From: JAWLAT01 sp041395325
GTDB taxonomy: Bacteria > Pseudomonadota > Gammaproteobacteria > Xanthomonadales > SZUA-5
Assembly (NCBI GenBank): GCA_041395325.1
Contig: JAWLAT010000027.1
Coordinates: 5,985-69,984 of the forward strand
Length of the DNA stretch: 64,000 bases
Reading direction: 5' to 3'
Position numbers and translations under genes: made by a program. Below are positions 8,339-17,035 of the stretch, piece by piece (position 1 is the first letter of the stretch; each line of letters begins with the position of its first letter). A model generated the notes under the pieces. The model did no database searches. It saw only the letters and a list, made by a program, of their open reading frames with translations, and had not been told where the DNA came from.

Positions 8339-9430
8339 ATGTCCGCAACGCGCCTGCCCTGCTGTGTCCTGCTGCTGACGCTGTCGTCGGCCGCTTCCGC
8401 CGCCACCTTCTGTGTCAGCACCAGCAACGAACTGGTGACCGCCCTGGCCGCTGCCGAAACCAACAACCAGGACGACGAGATCCGGTTGCGTGCGGGTACC
8501 TACAGCGCGCCCAGCGGCGGTTTTCGCTTCCGCAACGGGGTCATCTCCGGCGGCGACGACGCCGACATCCGCATCAGCGGCAACTGGAGCGTGTTCTTCG
8601 GCAATCCCTGCGGCATCCAGCTGAGCCTGGATCCCTTCGATACGGTGCTGGACGGCAACTTCAGCACGCGCGTCATGGAGATCACGCCGCGCGCCAACAC
8701 AGCGGTGCACGTCAGCCTGCTGGCCTTCCTCTCCGGCAACACCGTCGGAACGCCCACGCCGCAGGCCGGTGCCGGCCTGCATGTGAGGATTTCGACCTCC
8801 CACGACGCCACGGTAACCATCGAGCGCAACGCCTTCGTTGGCAATGTCGCCGAGGACTTCGGTGGCGGTCTGTCGGCCGGCAGCGGCGCCGGCTTCTTCC
8901 TGATCAACAACCTGTTCATCGCCAATACGGCCAACTGCCGCCATGGCGCCGCCTCGCTGACCGACAACTCGGCCCTCGGCGCCTTTGTCATCAACAACAC
9001 CGTAGCCTTCAACAACGTCGGCGATGATTGCCCGCAATCGAACGATCGCGGCGGTGGCGTGCGCATCGGCGGCTCGGCCAACATGTTGTTCGCCAACAAC
9101 ATCTTCTGGGGCAACGAGAACCAGGATCTGATGCTGCAGACCAGCACCGCGCGGCTGGTGGCCAATGACATCGGCGTGCTGTTCGGCTCGCCCGGCGCCG
9201 GCAGCGGCATCAATTTCAACTTCGATCCCGATTTCTCGCTGCAGACCTTCCTCGATTTCCGCCTGGCCGAAACCTCACCGCTGCTCGACCTGGGCATCCT
9301 GCCGTCGATCAACGCCAGCTGGCAGCTGCCCGACACCGACCTGGACGGCAACCTGCGAGTGCAGGGTGTCAGCGTCGATCTGGGCGCCTACGAAAGCGCG
9401 CAACGACTGCTGGCCGACGGGTTCGAGTGA
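8339..9430 (+). CDS. Secreted beta-helix-like protein with C-terminal DGFE motif
   Basis: A 363-residue protein starting with a Sec signal peptide (MSATRLPCCVLLLTLSSAASA, cleavage after ASA). The body has short Asn/Gly-rich beta repeats (FLINNLFIANTANC, AFVINNTVAFNNV, MLFANNIFWGN) typical of right-handed parallel beta-helices such as pectate-lyase-like proteins, but no catalytic motif is evident. The C-terminus reads VDLGAYESAQRLLADGFE; the terminal DGFE recurs in three other secreted proteins of this window. The frame is open upstream. The chosen ATG has CGGAGT in front and begins the signal peptide. It is divergent from the ECF/kinase pair. Confidence 0.8.
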   Translation: MSATRLPCCVLLLTLSSAASAATFCVSTSNELVTALAAAETNNQDDEIRLRAGTYSAPSGGFRFRNGVISGGDDADIRISGNWSVFFGNPCGIQLSLDPFDTVLDGNFSTRVMEITPRANTAVHVSLLAFLSGNTVGTPTPQAGAGLHVRISTSHDATVTIERNAFVGNVAEDFGGGLSAGSGAGFFLINNLFIANTANCRHGAASLTDNSALGAFVINNTVAFNNVGDDCPQSNDRGGGVRIGGSANMLFANNIFWGNENQDLMLQTSTARLVANDIGVLFGSPGAGSGINFNFDPDFSLQTFLDFRLAETSPLLDLGILPSINASWQLPDTDLDGNLRVQGVSVDLGAYESAQRLLADGFE

Positions 9431-9619
9431 AGCAAGCCACGCACTTCCGGGCGCCGGTCGATCGCCGCCGGCCGGCGCCCGCAGCCACGGCGGACTCGAT
9501 CACGGTTCGCGAGCGAGACGCTGCCGGACGCCGCCAGCGTTGAGCCGTCACGGCATTGCCATCGGCCCGTCATCGCTTGCCGCAAGGCTAGCCGGCGTCC
9601 ATCTGACCGGCCGCCGCCC

Positions 9620-12181
9620 ATGCACTCGTTTGCCCGCCTCGCCCTCTGCGCACTCGGACTGTCCGTGGCGATCCCCGCCTCGGCACAGATGCGGATCACC
9701 GAGTGGATGTACTCCGGCGGCGATGGCGAGTTCGTCGAGCTGACCAATGTTGGCGGCGATGCCATCAGCCTGGCCGGCTGGACCTACGACGACGACAGCG
9801 CCGACCCCACGCAGGGTTTCGACCTCAGCGCGCTGGGTGTGGTGCAACCCGGCGAGTCAGTGCTGCTGACCGAGATCGACGCCGAGCTGTTTCGGGGCAA
9901 CTACAACCTGTGCAGCGGCGTGAAGATCCTCGGTGGCTACAGCAACAACCTCGGCCGCGCCGACCAGATCAATCTGTTCGATGCTGCCGATCAGCTGGTC
10001 GACCGACTGACCTACGGCGACCAGACCTTTCCCGGCACGATCCGCACCCAGGACGCTTCGGGCTGGGTCAGCGCTGCCGGTCTGGGCGTGGATGACGTCG
10101 CACAATGGACGCTGTCGACGGTAGGCGATGCCGAAGGCTCGCTGGCCGGCAGCAATGGCAATCCGGCCAGTCCCGGTCGCAGCACGCGCGCCACGGTCCC
10201 CTACGACCCCTGCGCCAATGGCGGCGTCCTGCGCATCACCGAATACATGTACTCGGGAACGGACGGCGAGTTCATCGAGTTCAGCAACACCGGCAATGCA
10301 CCCCTCAACGTCGTCGGCTGGAGCTATTCGGACAGCGCACGACTGGTCGGCGATGTCGACCTGAGCGCCTACGCGATCATCCAGCCGGGCGAGTCGGTGA
10401 TCCTGACCGAGTCCTCGGCAAGCGACTTCCGCCAGGCCTGGGGGCTCTGCGAGGGCATCAAGGTGATCGGTGGTCTGAGCAGCAATCTGGGGCGTAGCGA
10501 CGAGATCAATCTCTACGATGCCCAGGGCAACGCCATCGATCAGCTGACCTATGGCGATCAGAGCTTCCCCGGCACGATCCGCACCCAGGACGCTGCCGGC
10601 TGGGTCTCGGCCGTCGGCTTGGGCCAGAACCAGATCAGCGAGTGGACGCTGGCCAGCCTGGCCGACGCCGAAGGCTCCATCGCCTCCACCGGCGGTGATC
10701 TGGGCAGCCCCGGTCGCAGCAGTCGGGTGCAAACCGCTTTCGATCCGTGCGTGGGCGTGCCCGGCGGACCGCAACTGAGCCTCAACCAATCCGCCGCGGC
10801 GCCCTTCGTCGACCTGGGCACCAACGGCGGCGGCGCGCTCAGCGGCGTCATTGCCGACCCCACCGATCCGGCCGCCAGCCAGGGCCTGTTCTTCGACCTG
10901 GCCGACGACGGCGGCGCCGAGAACCTCGTCGTCGACGTGATCAGCACCAATCCGCAGGTGGTCTCCTCGCAATTCCTGTTGCTCAGCGGCGAAGGCGCCA
11001 GCCGCCGGCTGCGCATCTTCCCGATCGGGGTGGGCTACAGCGTGATCATCGTCAGCGCGACTGATCTCGACGGCAAGGTCGGCACCTATGTGATCCAGTA
11101 CGCGGCCTCGGCGCCGTCGATCGAAGCCAGTCTGACGCGCTTCCGCACCGGCGCAGCAGACGCCTCGGCCGCCATCGCATTGGCCGGCAATCAAGTGGTC
11201 GTGGCCGATGACGAGAACCAGGCCCTGCGCATCTATGAGCGCGACCGTTCGGGCTGGCCGCAGGCCAGCTTCGATTTCACCGACCAGCTGGGCCTGACCG
11301 ATCTCAGCGGCGGCGTGCCGCGCGAAGTCGACATCGAGGCCGCCACGGCCATCGGCAGCCGCATCTACTGGAGCGGCTCGCAGGGCAATGCCCGCGACGG
11401 TGACGAGCGACCCAACACGCGGCGGCTGTTCGCCACCGATGTCAGCGGCCGCGGCACTGGCACCACGCTGAGCTATGTCGGCCGCTACGACCACCTGCGT
11501 GATGATCTGGTGGCCTGGGATGTGGCCAACGGCCATGGAATGGGCGCCGACTTCTTCGGCTTCGCCGCCGGCACCCAGCCCGGCGTGCCGCCAATCATCG
11601 CCACCGGCTTCAACATCGAGGCGCTGTCGATCGCCCCCGATGGCAGCAGTGGCTGGCTGGGCTTCCGCGCGCCGCTGATCGGCGGCCAAGCCCTGATCGT
11701 GCCGCTGGGCAACCTCGACGCGCTGGTCGCCACCCCGCTGGAAGGCTCGCAAGGTCCGGGCAGCGCGCAGTTCGGCACGCCGATCCTGCTCGATCTGGGC
11801 GGTCGCGCCATCCGCAGCCTGGAGCGCAACGCCGCGGGCGAGTACATGCTCATCGCCGGTCCGGTGGGCGCCGAAGGCCCGGCGCCGAACGACTTCCGCC
11901 TGTATCGCTGGAGCGGCGATCCACTGGATGCACCGGTCGCGCTGAACTTGAATCTGGCCGACCGGCTCAGCGGTGGCAGCTACGAAGCCATCGTCGAAGT
12001 ACCGCCTGACCTGCTCGCCGGCGGGCCGCTGGAACTGATCGTCGACACCGGAGATCACGTCTACTACAACGACGGCGTCGCAGCCAAGGATCTGGCCGAG
12101 CAGCGCTTTGCGAAGTTCCGCAGCGAGCTGTTTCAGTTGCCGGGGGATGCGCTGTTGGTGGATGGCTTCGAGGGCGATTGA
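9620..12181 (+). CDS. Secreted protein with two tandem lamin-tail domains, a DUF3616-like propeller and a DGFE tail
   Basis: An 853-residue exported protein with a signal peptide ending PASAQ. Residues about 23-195 and 205-378 are two near-identical lamin-tail (LTD) modules: MRITEWMYSGGDGEFVELTN / LRITEYMYSGTDGEFIEFSN, LGRADQINLFD / LGRSDEINLYD, FPGTIRTQDASGWVSA / FPGTIRTQDAAGWVSA. They point to an internal duplication. A beta-sandwich segment follows, then a propeller-like region with DGDERPNTRRLFATDV and FNIEALSIAPDGSSGWLGFRAPL, which resembles DUF3616. The end is ALLVDGFEGD. LTDs in secreted bacterial proteins are thought to mediate surface anchoring or nuclease targeting; no nuclease is present here. 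Likely substrate-binding or structural. Confidence 0.8.
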   Translation: MHSFARLALCALGLSVAIPASAQMRITEWMYSGGDGEFVELTNVGGDAISLAGWTYDDDSADPTQGFDLSALGVVQPGESVLLTEIDAELFRGNYNLCSGVKILGGYSNNLGRADQINLFDAADQLVDRLTYGDQTFPGTIRTQDASGWVSAAGLGVDDVAQWTLSTVGDAEGSLAGSNGNPASPGRSTRATVPYDPCANGGVLRITEYMYSGTDGEFIEFSNTGNAPLNVVGWSYSDSARLVGDVDLSAYAIIQPGESVILTESSASDFRQAWGLCEGIKVIGGLSSNLGRSDEINLYDAQGNAIDQLTYGDQSFPGTIRTQDAAGWVSAVGLGQNQISEWTLASLADAEGSIASTGGDLGSPGRSSRVQTAFDPCVGVPGGPQLSLNQSAAAPFVDLGTNGGGALSGVIADPTDPAASQGLFFDLADDGGAENLVVDVISTNPQVVSSQFLLLSGEGASRRLRIFPIGVGYSVIIVSATDLDGKVGTYVIQYAASAPSIEASLTRFRTGAADASAAIALAGNQVVVADDENQALRIYERDRSGWPQASFDFTDQLGLTDLSGGVPREVDIEAATAIGSRIYWSGSQGNARDGDERPNTRRLFATDVSGRGTGTTLSYVGRYDHLRDDLVAWDVANGHGMGADFFGFAAGTQPGVPPIIATGFNIEALSIAPDGSSGWLGFRAPLIGGQALIVPLGNLDALVATPLEGSQGPGSAQFGTPILLDLGGRAIRSLERNAAGEYMLIAGPVGAEGPAPNDFRLYRWSGDPLDAPVALNLNLADRLSGGSYEAIVEVPPDLLAGGPLELIVDTGDHVYYNDGVAAKDLAEQRFAKFRSELFQLPGDALLVDGFEGD

Positions 12182-12194
12182 AGCGAGGGGGCAA

Positions 12195-12214
12195 ATCGGT
12201 CGCTGGCGACCGAT
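12195..12214. terminator. Perfect 20-bp hairpin after the lamin-tail protein gene
   Basis: Arms ATCGGTCGC and GCGACCGAT separated by 2 bases, starting 14 bp after the stop codon at 12181. There is no T-run, so it is a possible terminator or mRNA-stabilising hairpin rather than a certain intrinsic terminator. Confidence 0.4.
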
Positions 12215-12348
12215 CGGGTGTCCCGCAGGGCCCTCAGCGTGTGGTGATCCGTCGGTCACCTGAACAGATTGGCGGATCAACGCCCCAGTTCCTTTGGTGG
12301 GATACCAGCGAACCGAGCGTGATTCTGTTAGTCGTGGCAGGCTAGGTC

Positions 12349-13110
12349 ATGGCCCCGCGCGCACCCGTCACAGGCATTCACGGCAGCCCCTTCCTGACCG
12401 AAATCGATCTGGACTGGGCTCGCGTCGCGGATCCCGATGTCCATCCCTTCCAACTGCGCTCGATTGCGCGAGGGCTGCCGCTGCAACTGCGCAGCCCGGT
12501 CACCATGCTGCTCGGGCAGAACGGCGCCGGCAAATCGACGCTGCTCGAGGCCATCGCCTGGGCCTGCGGATTCGACCCGATTGGTGGTGACCGACGGAAC
12601 AGCTACGCCGATGATGTCGATGGCCATCAACTTGGGCGCTGCCTCAAGCTCGGCTGGCGGCAGAAGGTGCTGGACGGCTACTTCCTGCGGGCTGAGACCT
12701 TTTACCAGTGGGTCGATCGGATGGAGGCGCTGGGCGCCAGCTTTTCGCAATATGAACACCGTTCTCTGCATCAGCGCTCACATGGTGAAGCCTTCCTGGC
12801 GCTGTTCGAGGGGCGCTTTGAGGACGGCCTGTATTTGCTGGACGAGCCGGAGGCCGCGTTGTCGCCCGACCGTCAGTTGGCCTTCATGTCGATCCTGCAT
12901 CAGCTGGAGGCCTCGCGCGCCGCTCAGTTCATCATTGCGACCCATTCCCCGCTGCTGCTCTGCTATCCCACCGCGACAGTGCTGCAGGTCGACGATCAGG
13001 GCATTGCTCCGGTCGATCCGCGCGAGTCCGAGCACGTTCGACTCACCCGCGATTTCCTCAATGCGCCGGAACGCTATTTCCGCCATCTATTCGCCACGGA
13101 CGAGGACTGA
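12349..13110 (+). CDS. AAA family ATPase (ABC-type, SMC-like small ATPase)
   Basis: A 253-residue ATPase with Walker A GQNGAGKST near residue 57, a degenerate signature HRSLHQRSHGEAFL, Walker B GLYLLDEPEAAL with the catalytic glutamate, and the H-loop ATHSP. The layout matches stand-alone small AAA ATPases related to the ATPase half of SMC/OLD-type proteins. It has no membrane permease partner and no nuclease gene nearby, so a role in DNA repair, defence or regulation cannot be assigned. The gene stands alone between the secreted-protein gene and an AraC regulator, 74 bp upstream of the latter. Confidence 0.85.
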   Translation: MAPRAPVTGIHGSPFLTEIDLDWARVADPDVHPFQLRSIARGLPLQLRSPVTMLLGQNGAGKSTLLEAIAWACGFDPIGGDRRNSYADDVDGHQLGRCLKLGWRQKVLDGYFLRAETFYQWVDRMEALGASFSQYEHRSLHQRSHGEAFLALFEGRFEDGLYLLDEPEAALSPDRQLAFMSILHQLEASRAAQFIIATHSPLLLCYPTATVLQVDDQGIAPVDPRESEHVRLTRDFLNAPERYFRHLFATDED

Positions 13111-13184
13111 GCGCCTCTGCCTGGCTTGCGTCGATCAAAGCCCTCCCTGCACCATCGCCGCCTTCCCGGGCCACACGCGCAACG

Positions 13185-14210
13185 ATGAGCACTTGGCTGG
13201 CCGGACTTGCCGGCTTCACCAGCGGCGTGGCCCTGCTCCTCGCGCTGGGCCTGCTGACCCTGTGGCGACGAGTCGCGCTGCCGCTGGACGCGCAGATTGG
13301 CGGACTGGTGATGCTCGGTGGCCTGTCCTGGACCAGCTGGCGCCATCTGGCGCTGGCCCAACTGACGTCGGATCAGTCGCTGCCCTGGGACTATCCGGCA
13401 GTACTGCTGGCCCAGTCGCTGGGCTTCTACCTGCTGTTGCTGGGTGTGCTGGATCTGCGCTCGGCGCGCTGGCGGCTGTGGCTGCCACCGCTGCTGCTCA
13501 GCGCGATGGTGTATGCGCTGGCGCCGGTGCAGGCTCAGGTGCCGCTGGCCATGCTGCTCGGCAGCGCCTACGCGATGCACCTGGGCTGGCGGTTGTGGCA
13601 GCTGCGCCGGTGGCGACGCTGGTTCCGGCTGGAACTGCCGATCATCGCGCTGTTCGCCGGCATGGGTCTGCTGGTCGCGTCGGCGGGTGTGCTGACACCC
13701 GGCTGGATCGGCTGGTCCAGCTTCACCCTGCTCTACTCGGCCCAGATCGCAATCGGTTTCGCGCTGATGGGCATCCTCATTGTCGCTGCGCCGGATGTGG
13801 TGGAGAAGACGCGCGAAGCGGTCGCCGCCAGCCAGCCCAGCTCGGCGCTGTCGCGGGTCGATGTCGAGGCCGCCGCCGCGCGGGTGCGGCGGGCACTGGA
13901 CGAAGACGGCGTCTATCGCGACGAGCGTCTGACACTGGCCAAACTGGCATCGCTGGTCGATCTGAGCACCCATCAGCTGTCGGCGCTGCTCAACGGTCAC
14001 TTCGGCCTGAGCTTTGCGCAGCTGCTGCGCCGCCACCGCGTGCAGGCAGCCCGCCGGATGCTGGTCGAGGAACCCGGCGCCTCGGTGCTCTCGGTGGGCA
14101 TGGCCGTGGGCTTTGCCTCGCAATCGACCTTCTATGTCGCCTTCAAGGACGAGGTCGGCCTGGTGCCCGGCGAGTTCCGTCGCCAGGCGCTGGGCGCCAG
14201 CGCAGATTGA
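13185..14210 (+). CDS. Membrane-bound AraC family transcriptional regulator
   Basis: A 341-residue protein. The first 200 residues form about six to seven hydrophobic helices with short loops. Residues about 225-335 are an AraC/XylS DNA-binding domain: LTLAKLASLVDLSTHQLSALL (first helix-turn-helix) and VLSVGMAVGFASQSTFYVAFKDEVGLVPGEFRR (second, with the conserved GF.S.S.F..AFK pattern). Regulators of this 7TM-like plus AraC type sense membrane or extracellular signals. The neighbouring small membrane protein gene starts 144 bp downstream on the same strand and may be its target or partner. Confidence 0.88.
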   Translation: MSTWLAGLAGFTSGVALLLALGLLTLWRRVALPLDAQIGGLVMLGGLSWTSWRHLALAQLTSDQSLPWDYPAVLLAQSLGFYLLLLGVLDLRSARWRLWLPPLLLSAMVYALAPVQAQVPLAMLLGSAYAMHLGWRLWQLRRWRRWFRLELPIIALFAGMGLLVASAGVLTPGWIGWSSFTLLYSAQIAIGFALMGILIVAAPDVVEKTREAVAASQPSSALSRVDVEAAAARVRRALDEDGVYRDERLTLAKLASLVDLSTHQLSALLNGHFGLSFAQLLRRHRVQAARRMLVEEPGASVLSVGMAVGFASQSTFYVAFKDEVGLVPGEFRRQALGASAD

Positions 14211-14354
14211 ATTCCGGATTGATCCATCCGGAGAATCACAAGTCATTGATTAACTTGGATCGCTGGGAAACTTGCTCCGATTCGATCCAGCCGGAAGCGG
14301 GGCCACCTCGGCGTGGCGATGATCGACTCCAACGCAACCACCCGGAGTACGACC

Positions 14355-14774
14355 ATGCTGACCCAAGACGATTTCTTCGTGATTCACGGCGCCTACGCGC
14401 TCTACCTCTGTGTCTCGATCGCCCTGACCATCTGGGTCGCCCGCACCCTGTCGCAAACGGGCCGCATCTTCCTGGTGCGCTGCTTCGGTCAGGATCAGGA
14501 ACTGGCCGACTCGACCAACCGCCTGCTGGTGATCGGCTTCTACCTGATCAACCTGGGCTTCATCTGCTATCGCCTCGGCAACTGGCCGGTGGGACCGGTC
14601 GATCTGATCGCCGCACTGGGCACCCGCATCGGCGTGACCCTGCTGACGCTGGGTCTGATGCACTTCATCAACATGCTGATGATCGCCCGCATGGGCCGCA
14701 CGGTGGGAGCCTGGATGGACGCACAGCGGCATCGCCATGAGCAGACGGCCAATTCGACCACGCCCACCCGCTGA
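14355..14774 (+). CDS. Small multi-pass membrane protein of unknown function
   Basis: A 139-residue protein with three to four predicted membrane helices (AYALYLCVSIALTIWVA, LLVIGFYLINLGFICY, and a long hydrophobic run from ALGTRIGV to NMLMIARMG) and a hydrophilic C-terminal tail. No family is recognised. An upstream in-frame ATG at 14313 exists, but CGGAG at correct spacing favours the ATG at 14355. The location directly after the membrane-bound AraC regulator suggests regulation by it (inference). Confidence 0.65.
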   Translation: MLTQDDFFVIHGAYALYLCVSIALTIWVARTLSQTGRIFLVRCFGQDQELADSTNRLLVIGFYLINLGFICYRLGNWPVGPVDLIAALGTRIGVTLLTLGLMHFINMLMIARMGRTVGAWMDAQRHRHEQTANSTTPTR

Positions 14775-14821
14775 GCGTCCGTTTCGGGCCCTGGCGTCGG
14801 CGCATTGTCTCGGCGCTCAAG

Positions 14822-14996
14822 GCCCGGCAACCCGAAATGGAGAGGGCATCGGCTCTGGTGGGTTCGATCTGTGATCGAACGCTTCTGGCTAGGTCGAAGC
14901 CGGCGAATCAGAAGCCAGACATCAGTTTCGCAGAGGCGTCGGCGCGCACCGACCCACCAGAGCCGGCAACCCGCAGCGGGTGTCGGCTCTGCCGGA
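14822..14996. repeat. Structured intergenic repeat: direct and inverted copies of a CGGCAACCCG / CGGCTCTG element
   Basis: Two related copies of CGGCAACCCG followed by a CGGCTCTG motif occur at about 14825 and 14964. A perfect 13-bp inverted pair (GGCTCTGGTGGGT at 14851-14863 and its complement at 14952-14964) links them. The second copy folds as a hairpin with CAGAGCCG (14958-14965) pairing to CGGCTCTG (14984-14991) around an inner CCCGCAGCGGG. This looks like an extragenic palindromic (REP/BIME-like) element between convergent genes. Confidence 0.5.
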
Positions 14997-15027
14997 TTCG
15001 ACCCGCGATCAAAGGCTTGCGCTCAGA

Positions 15028-15285
15028 TCAGGACGAGCGCCGACTCTCCCGCGCCAGCCAGTCGGCCACATAGCTGCAGCTGGCGCGGATCTGCAGCCCA
15101 CGTTCACGGGCATAGGCCACCCCAGCGGCGACCAGCTGCGCGGCCAGACCCTGCCCGCGCAGTACCGGCGGCGTGTAGGTGTGGGTGAAATCGATCCAGT
15201 CCGGGCCAAGCTGGTAATCCAGCCTGGCGCTGTGGTCGTCCCGACGCAGCAAGAAGCGCTGATGCTCGGCCTGGTGTTCAATCAC
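15028..15285 (-). CDS. Small GNAT family N-acetyltransferase (YjdJ/COG2388 type)
   Basis: An 85-residue protein. Key segments are DYQLGPDWIDFTHTYTPPVLRG, the acetyl-CoA pyrophosphate-binding QGLAAQL and the terminal ADWLA. This is the compact one-domain GNAT subfamily (COG2388) of unknown substrate. The frame is open for 51 codons upstream, but AAGGAG at ideal spacing precedes the GTG at 15285, and the resulting length fits the subfamily. Confidence 0.82.
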   Translation of the reverse strand: MIEHQAEHQRFLLRRDDHSARLDYQLGPDWIDFTHTYTPPVLRGQGLAAQLVAAGVAYARERGLQIRASCSYVADWLARESRRSS

Positions 15286-15503
15286 GGCAGCACTCCTTCG
15301 GATCAGTCGAACAGTGGAGGCCTGAGCATACCCAGATTGCGCTCTGGCAACGGCAGCGGTCACGGCCGCTGGGACAGTACTGGTCGATCGCCAACTGCGC
15401 CGCAGTTTCAGTTCGGACCCGTCGGTTTCGGGACGCATGGGTGCGAGATCCGTCGCACCGGGGGCACATTCAAGATGCCCGTCCCGGCCTCAAAGGTGCC
15501 GCC

Positions 15504-16175
15504 ATGGCCAATCCACGCGACTATCAGTTCGACCTGCCCAGCAGCGGCCGTCCGGCCGATGTGGCGCTGCCGGAATTCTGGTACCCCGGCATCCGCGACT
15601 ATTGGGAACGCAGCACCAGCAGCCGCATCTTCGACGCCATCCTCGGTGTCCGCGCCGTCGTGATCCACGCCACCGCCGGCGGCAGTTCTTCAGGGGCCGT
15701 CAGCGTGATGCGCGACGGCAAGGCCTCGTTCCACTGGCTGGTTCCGGATGAGGATGAGCCGCAGCACGGCCAGCTGGTCTGGGCCTGCGCACCGGAAGCC
15801 CGCGCCGCCTGGCACGTCCGCAATGCCGCCCATCATCCCGACGTCAACGGCGACGCCCGCAAGGTCAATCACTGGTCGCTGGGCATCGAAGTGGTCAATA
15901 CCCAGGTCAACGACCCCTTCTCCGACTGGCAGGTCGCCATCACCGCGCAGATCGTCCGCTACTGCTGGGCCAAATACCCCAACCTCAAGCACATCGTCTC
16001 CCACGCCAAGCTCGACCCCAACCGTCGCAGCGATCCCGGATCCGGCTTCCCCTGGGCCGAATTCAAGCGACAGGTCCTCCAGGGCCAGGAAACCGGCGTG
16101 CCAGCCCTGGCCACAGCGGCGACCGACGCCGCCGACGTGGTCGCACCGCCCAACGCCGACTGCTGCGAAGGGTGA
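15504..16175 (+). CDS. N-acetylmuramoyl-L-alanine amidase (Amidase_2/PGRP-like)
   Basis: A 223-residue protein with an amidase type 2 zinc-peptidase domain: VVIHATAGGSSSG supplies the first zinc histidine, SFHWLV a core strand, and SHAKLDPNRRSDPG the second histidine plus aspartate. It would cleave the amide between MurNAc and L-Ala of peptidoglycan. No obvious signal peptide is seen, so it may act in the cytoplasm on recycled muropeptides (AmpD-like) or be released by other means. The C-terminal Ala/Pro tail is not conserved. Its stop codon overlaps the GTG of the transposase gene. Confidence 0.85.
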   Translation: MANPRDYQFDLPSSGRPADVALPEFWYPGIRDYWERSTSSRIFDAILGVRAVVIHATAGGSSSGAVSVMRDGKASFHWLVPDEDEPQHGQLVWACAPEARAAWHVRNAAHHPDVNGDARKVNHWSLGIEVVNTQVNDPFSDWQVAITAQIVRYCWAKYPNLKHIVSHAKLDPNRRSDPGSGFPWAEFKRQVLQGQETGVPALATAATDAADVVAPPNADCCEG

Positions 16176-17035
16176 GTGAGACCGGCAAATTTGGCCCTCA
16201 GACCACCGACGCCGCAGGTGGCACAGCCCTTCCTGGGAACGCCGACGTCCCCGTCGGCGAAGCGCTTCCGGGTACCACCGACGTCCCCATCTGCGACACC
16301 CTTCCGGGGACCGCCGACGACCCCATCTGCGACGCCCCTCCTGGGAACGCCGACGTCCTCGTCGGCGAAGGCACACCACCAACCACCCCGACCCCACGCG
16401 GCTGGTACACCCGCGGCTATCTGCCCCACTACGACGCCAGCCACATCCTGCAGTCAGTCACCTTCCGACTCGCCGACAGCCTTCCCCAACAAACCCTGCA
16501 CCAACTCGAAGCCGAGCTGCGACGCCTGCCCGAACACCGCCGCGAAGCCGCCAGACGACAACGCATCGAAACCTGGCTGGATGCCGGCCTGGGCAGCTGC
16601 CTGCTCCGTCATCCCGGGGTCGCCGACCACCTGCAGCAGTCGTTGCAGCACTTCCATGGCCTGCGCTATCGGCTGCACGCCTGGTGCGTCATGCCCAATC
16701 ACGTCCACGTGCTGCTCCAGCCAATCACGCCCCTGGGCAGCATCGTGCAGGGCTGGAAGTCCTTCAGCGCACGCTGGATCCGGAAGCACCAGGCCGCCCT
16801 CGGTCTTCAGCTTCCCAACGGCCAACCGGTTTGGATGCGGGAGTACTGGGATCGCTACATCCGCGACGAGGGGCACTATCTGACGGTGGTCGAGTACATT
16901 CACCGGAATCCGGTGAAGGCGGGTTTGTGTGCGGAAACCGGGGATTGGCCTTGGTCGAGTGCATCGGTGGCCTCAAGCGAGAGCGCAGCAAGAGCCAAAG
17001 CGGCCGACGAGGACGTCGGCGTTCCCAGGAGGTAG
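16172..17035 (+). CDS. REP-associated tyrosine transposase (RAYT) with REP-encoded termini
   Basis: A 287-residue ORF. Residues about 77-265 are a Y1 transposase (TnpA_REP/IS200-like) domain: GWYTRGYLPHYDA near the start, the HUH motif in MPNHVHVLLQP (H177, H179), and the catalytic Tyr in EYIHRNPVKAGL. RAYTs process and move REP sequences. Residues 19-66 are four 12-residue repeats (ALPGNADVPVGE type) that are simply translated REP DNA, and the last about 11 codons are an inverted REP. The GTG start overlaps the amidase stop. An internal start near residue 76 is possible, but no ATG is present there. Confidence 0.85.
   Translation: MSETGKFGPQTTDAAGGTALPGNADVPVGEALPGTTDVPICDTLPGTADDPICDAPPGNADVLVGEGTPPTTPTPRGWYTRGYLPHYDASHILQSVTFRLADSLPQQTLHQLEAELRRLPEHRREAARRQRIETWLDAGLGSCLLRHPGVADHLQQSLQHFHGLRYRLHAWCVMPNHVHVLLQPITPLGSIVQGWKSFSARWIRKHQAALGLQLPNGQPVWMREYWDRYIRDEGHYLTVVEYIHRNPVKAGLCAETGDWPWSSASVASSESAARAKAADEDVGVPRR
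16226..16369 (+). repeat. Four tandem 36-bp REP units inside the transposase reading frame
   Basis: Four units of exactly 36 bp (16226, 16262, 16298, 16334). The outer units carry the palindromic core CGCCGACGTCC-CGTCGGCG; the two middle ones are diverged (CCACCGACGTCCCCATCTGCG). Being a multiple of three, they keep the transposase frame open. Confidence 0.85.

Noticed and set aside
9857..12280. 807-codon minus-strand frame
   Set aside because: Antisense to the duplicated lamin-tail protein, which has a signal peptide and DGFE end.
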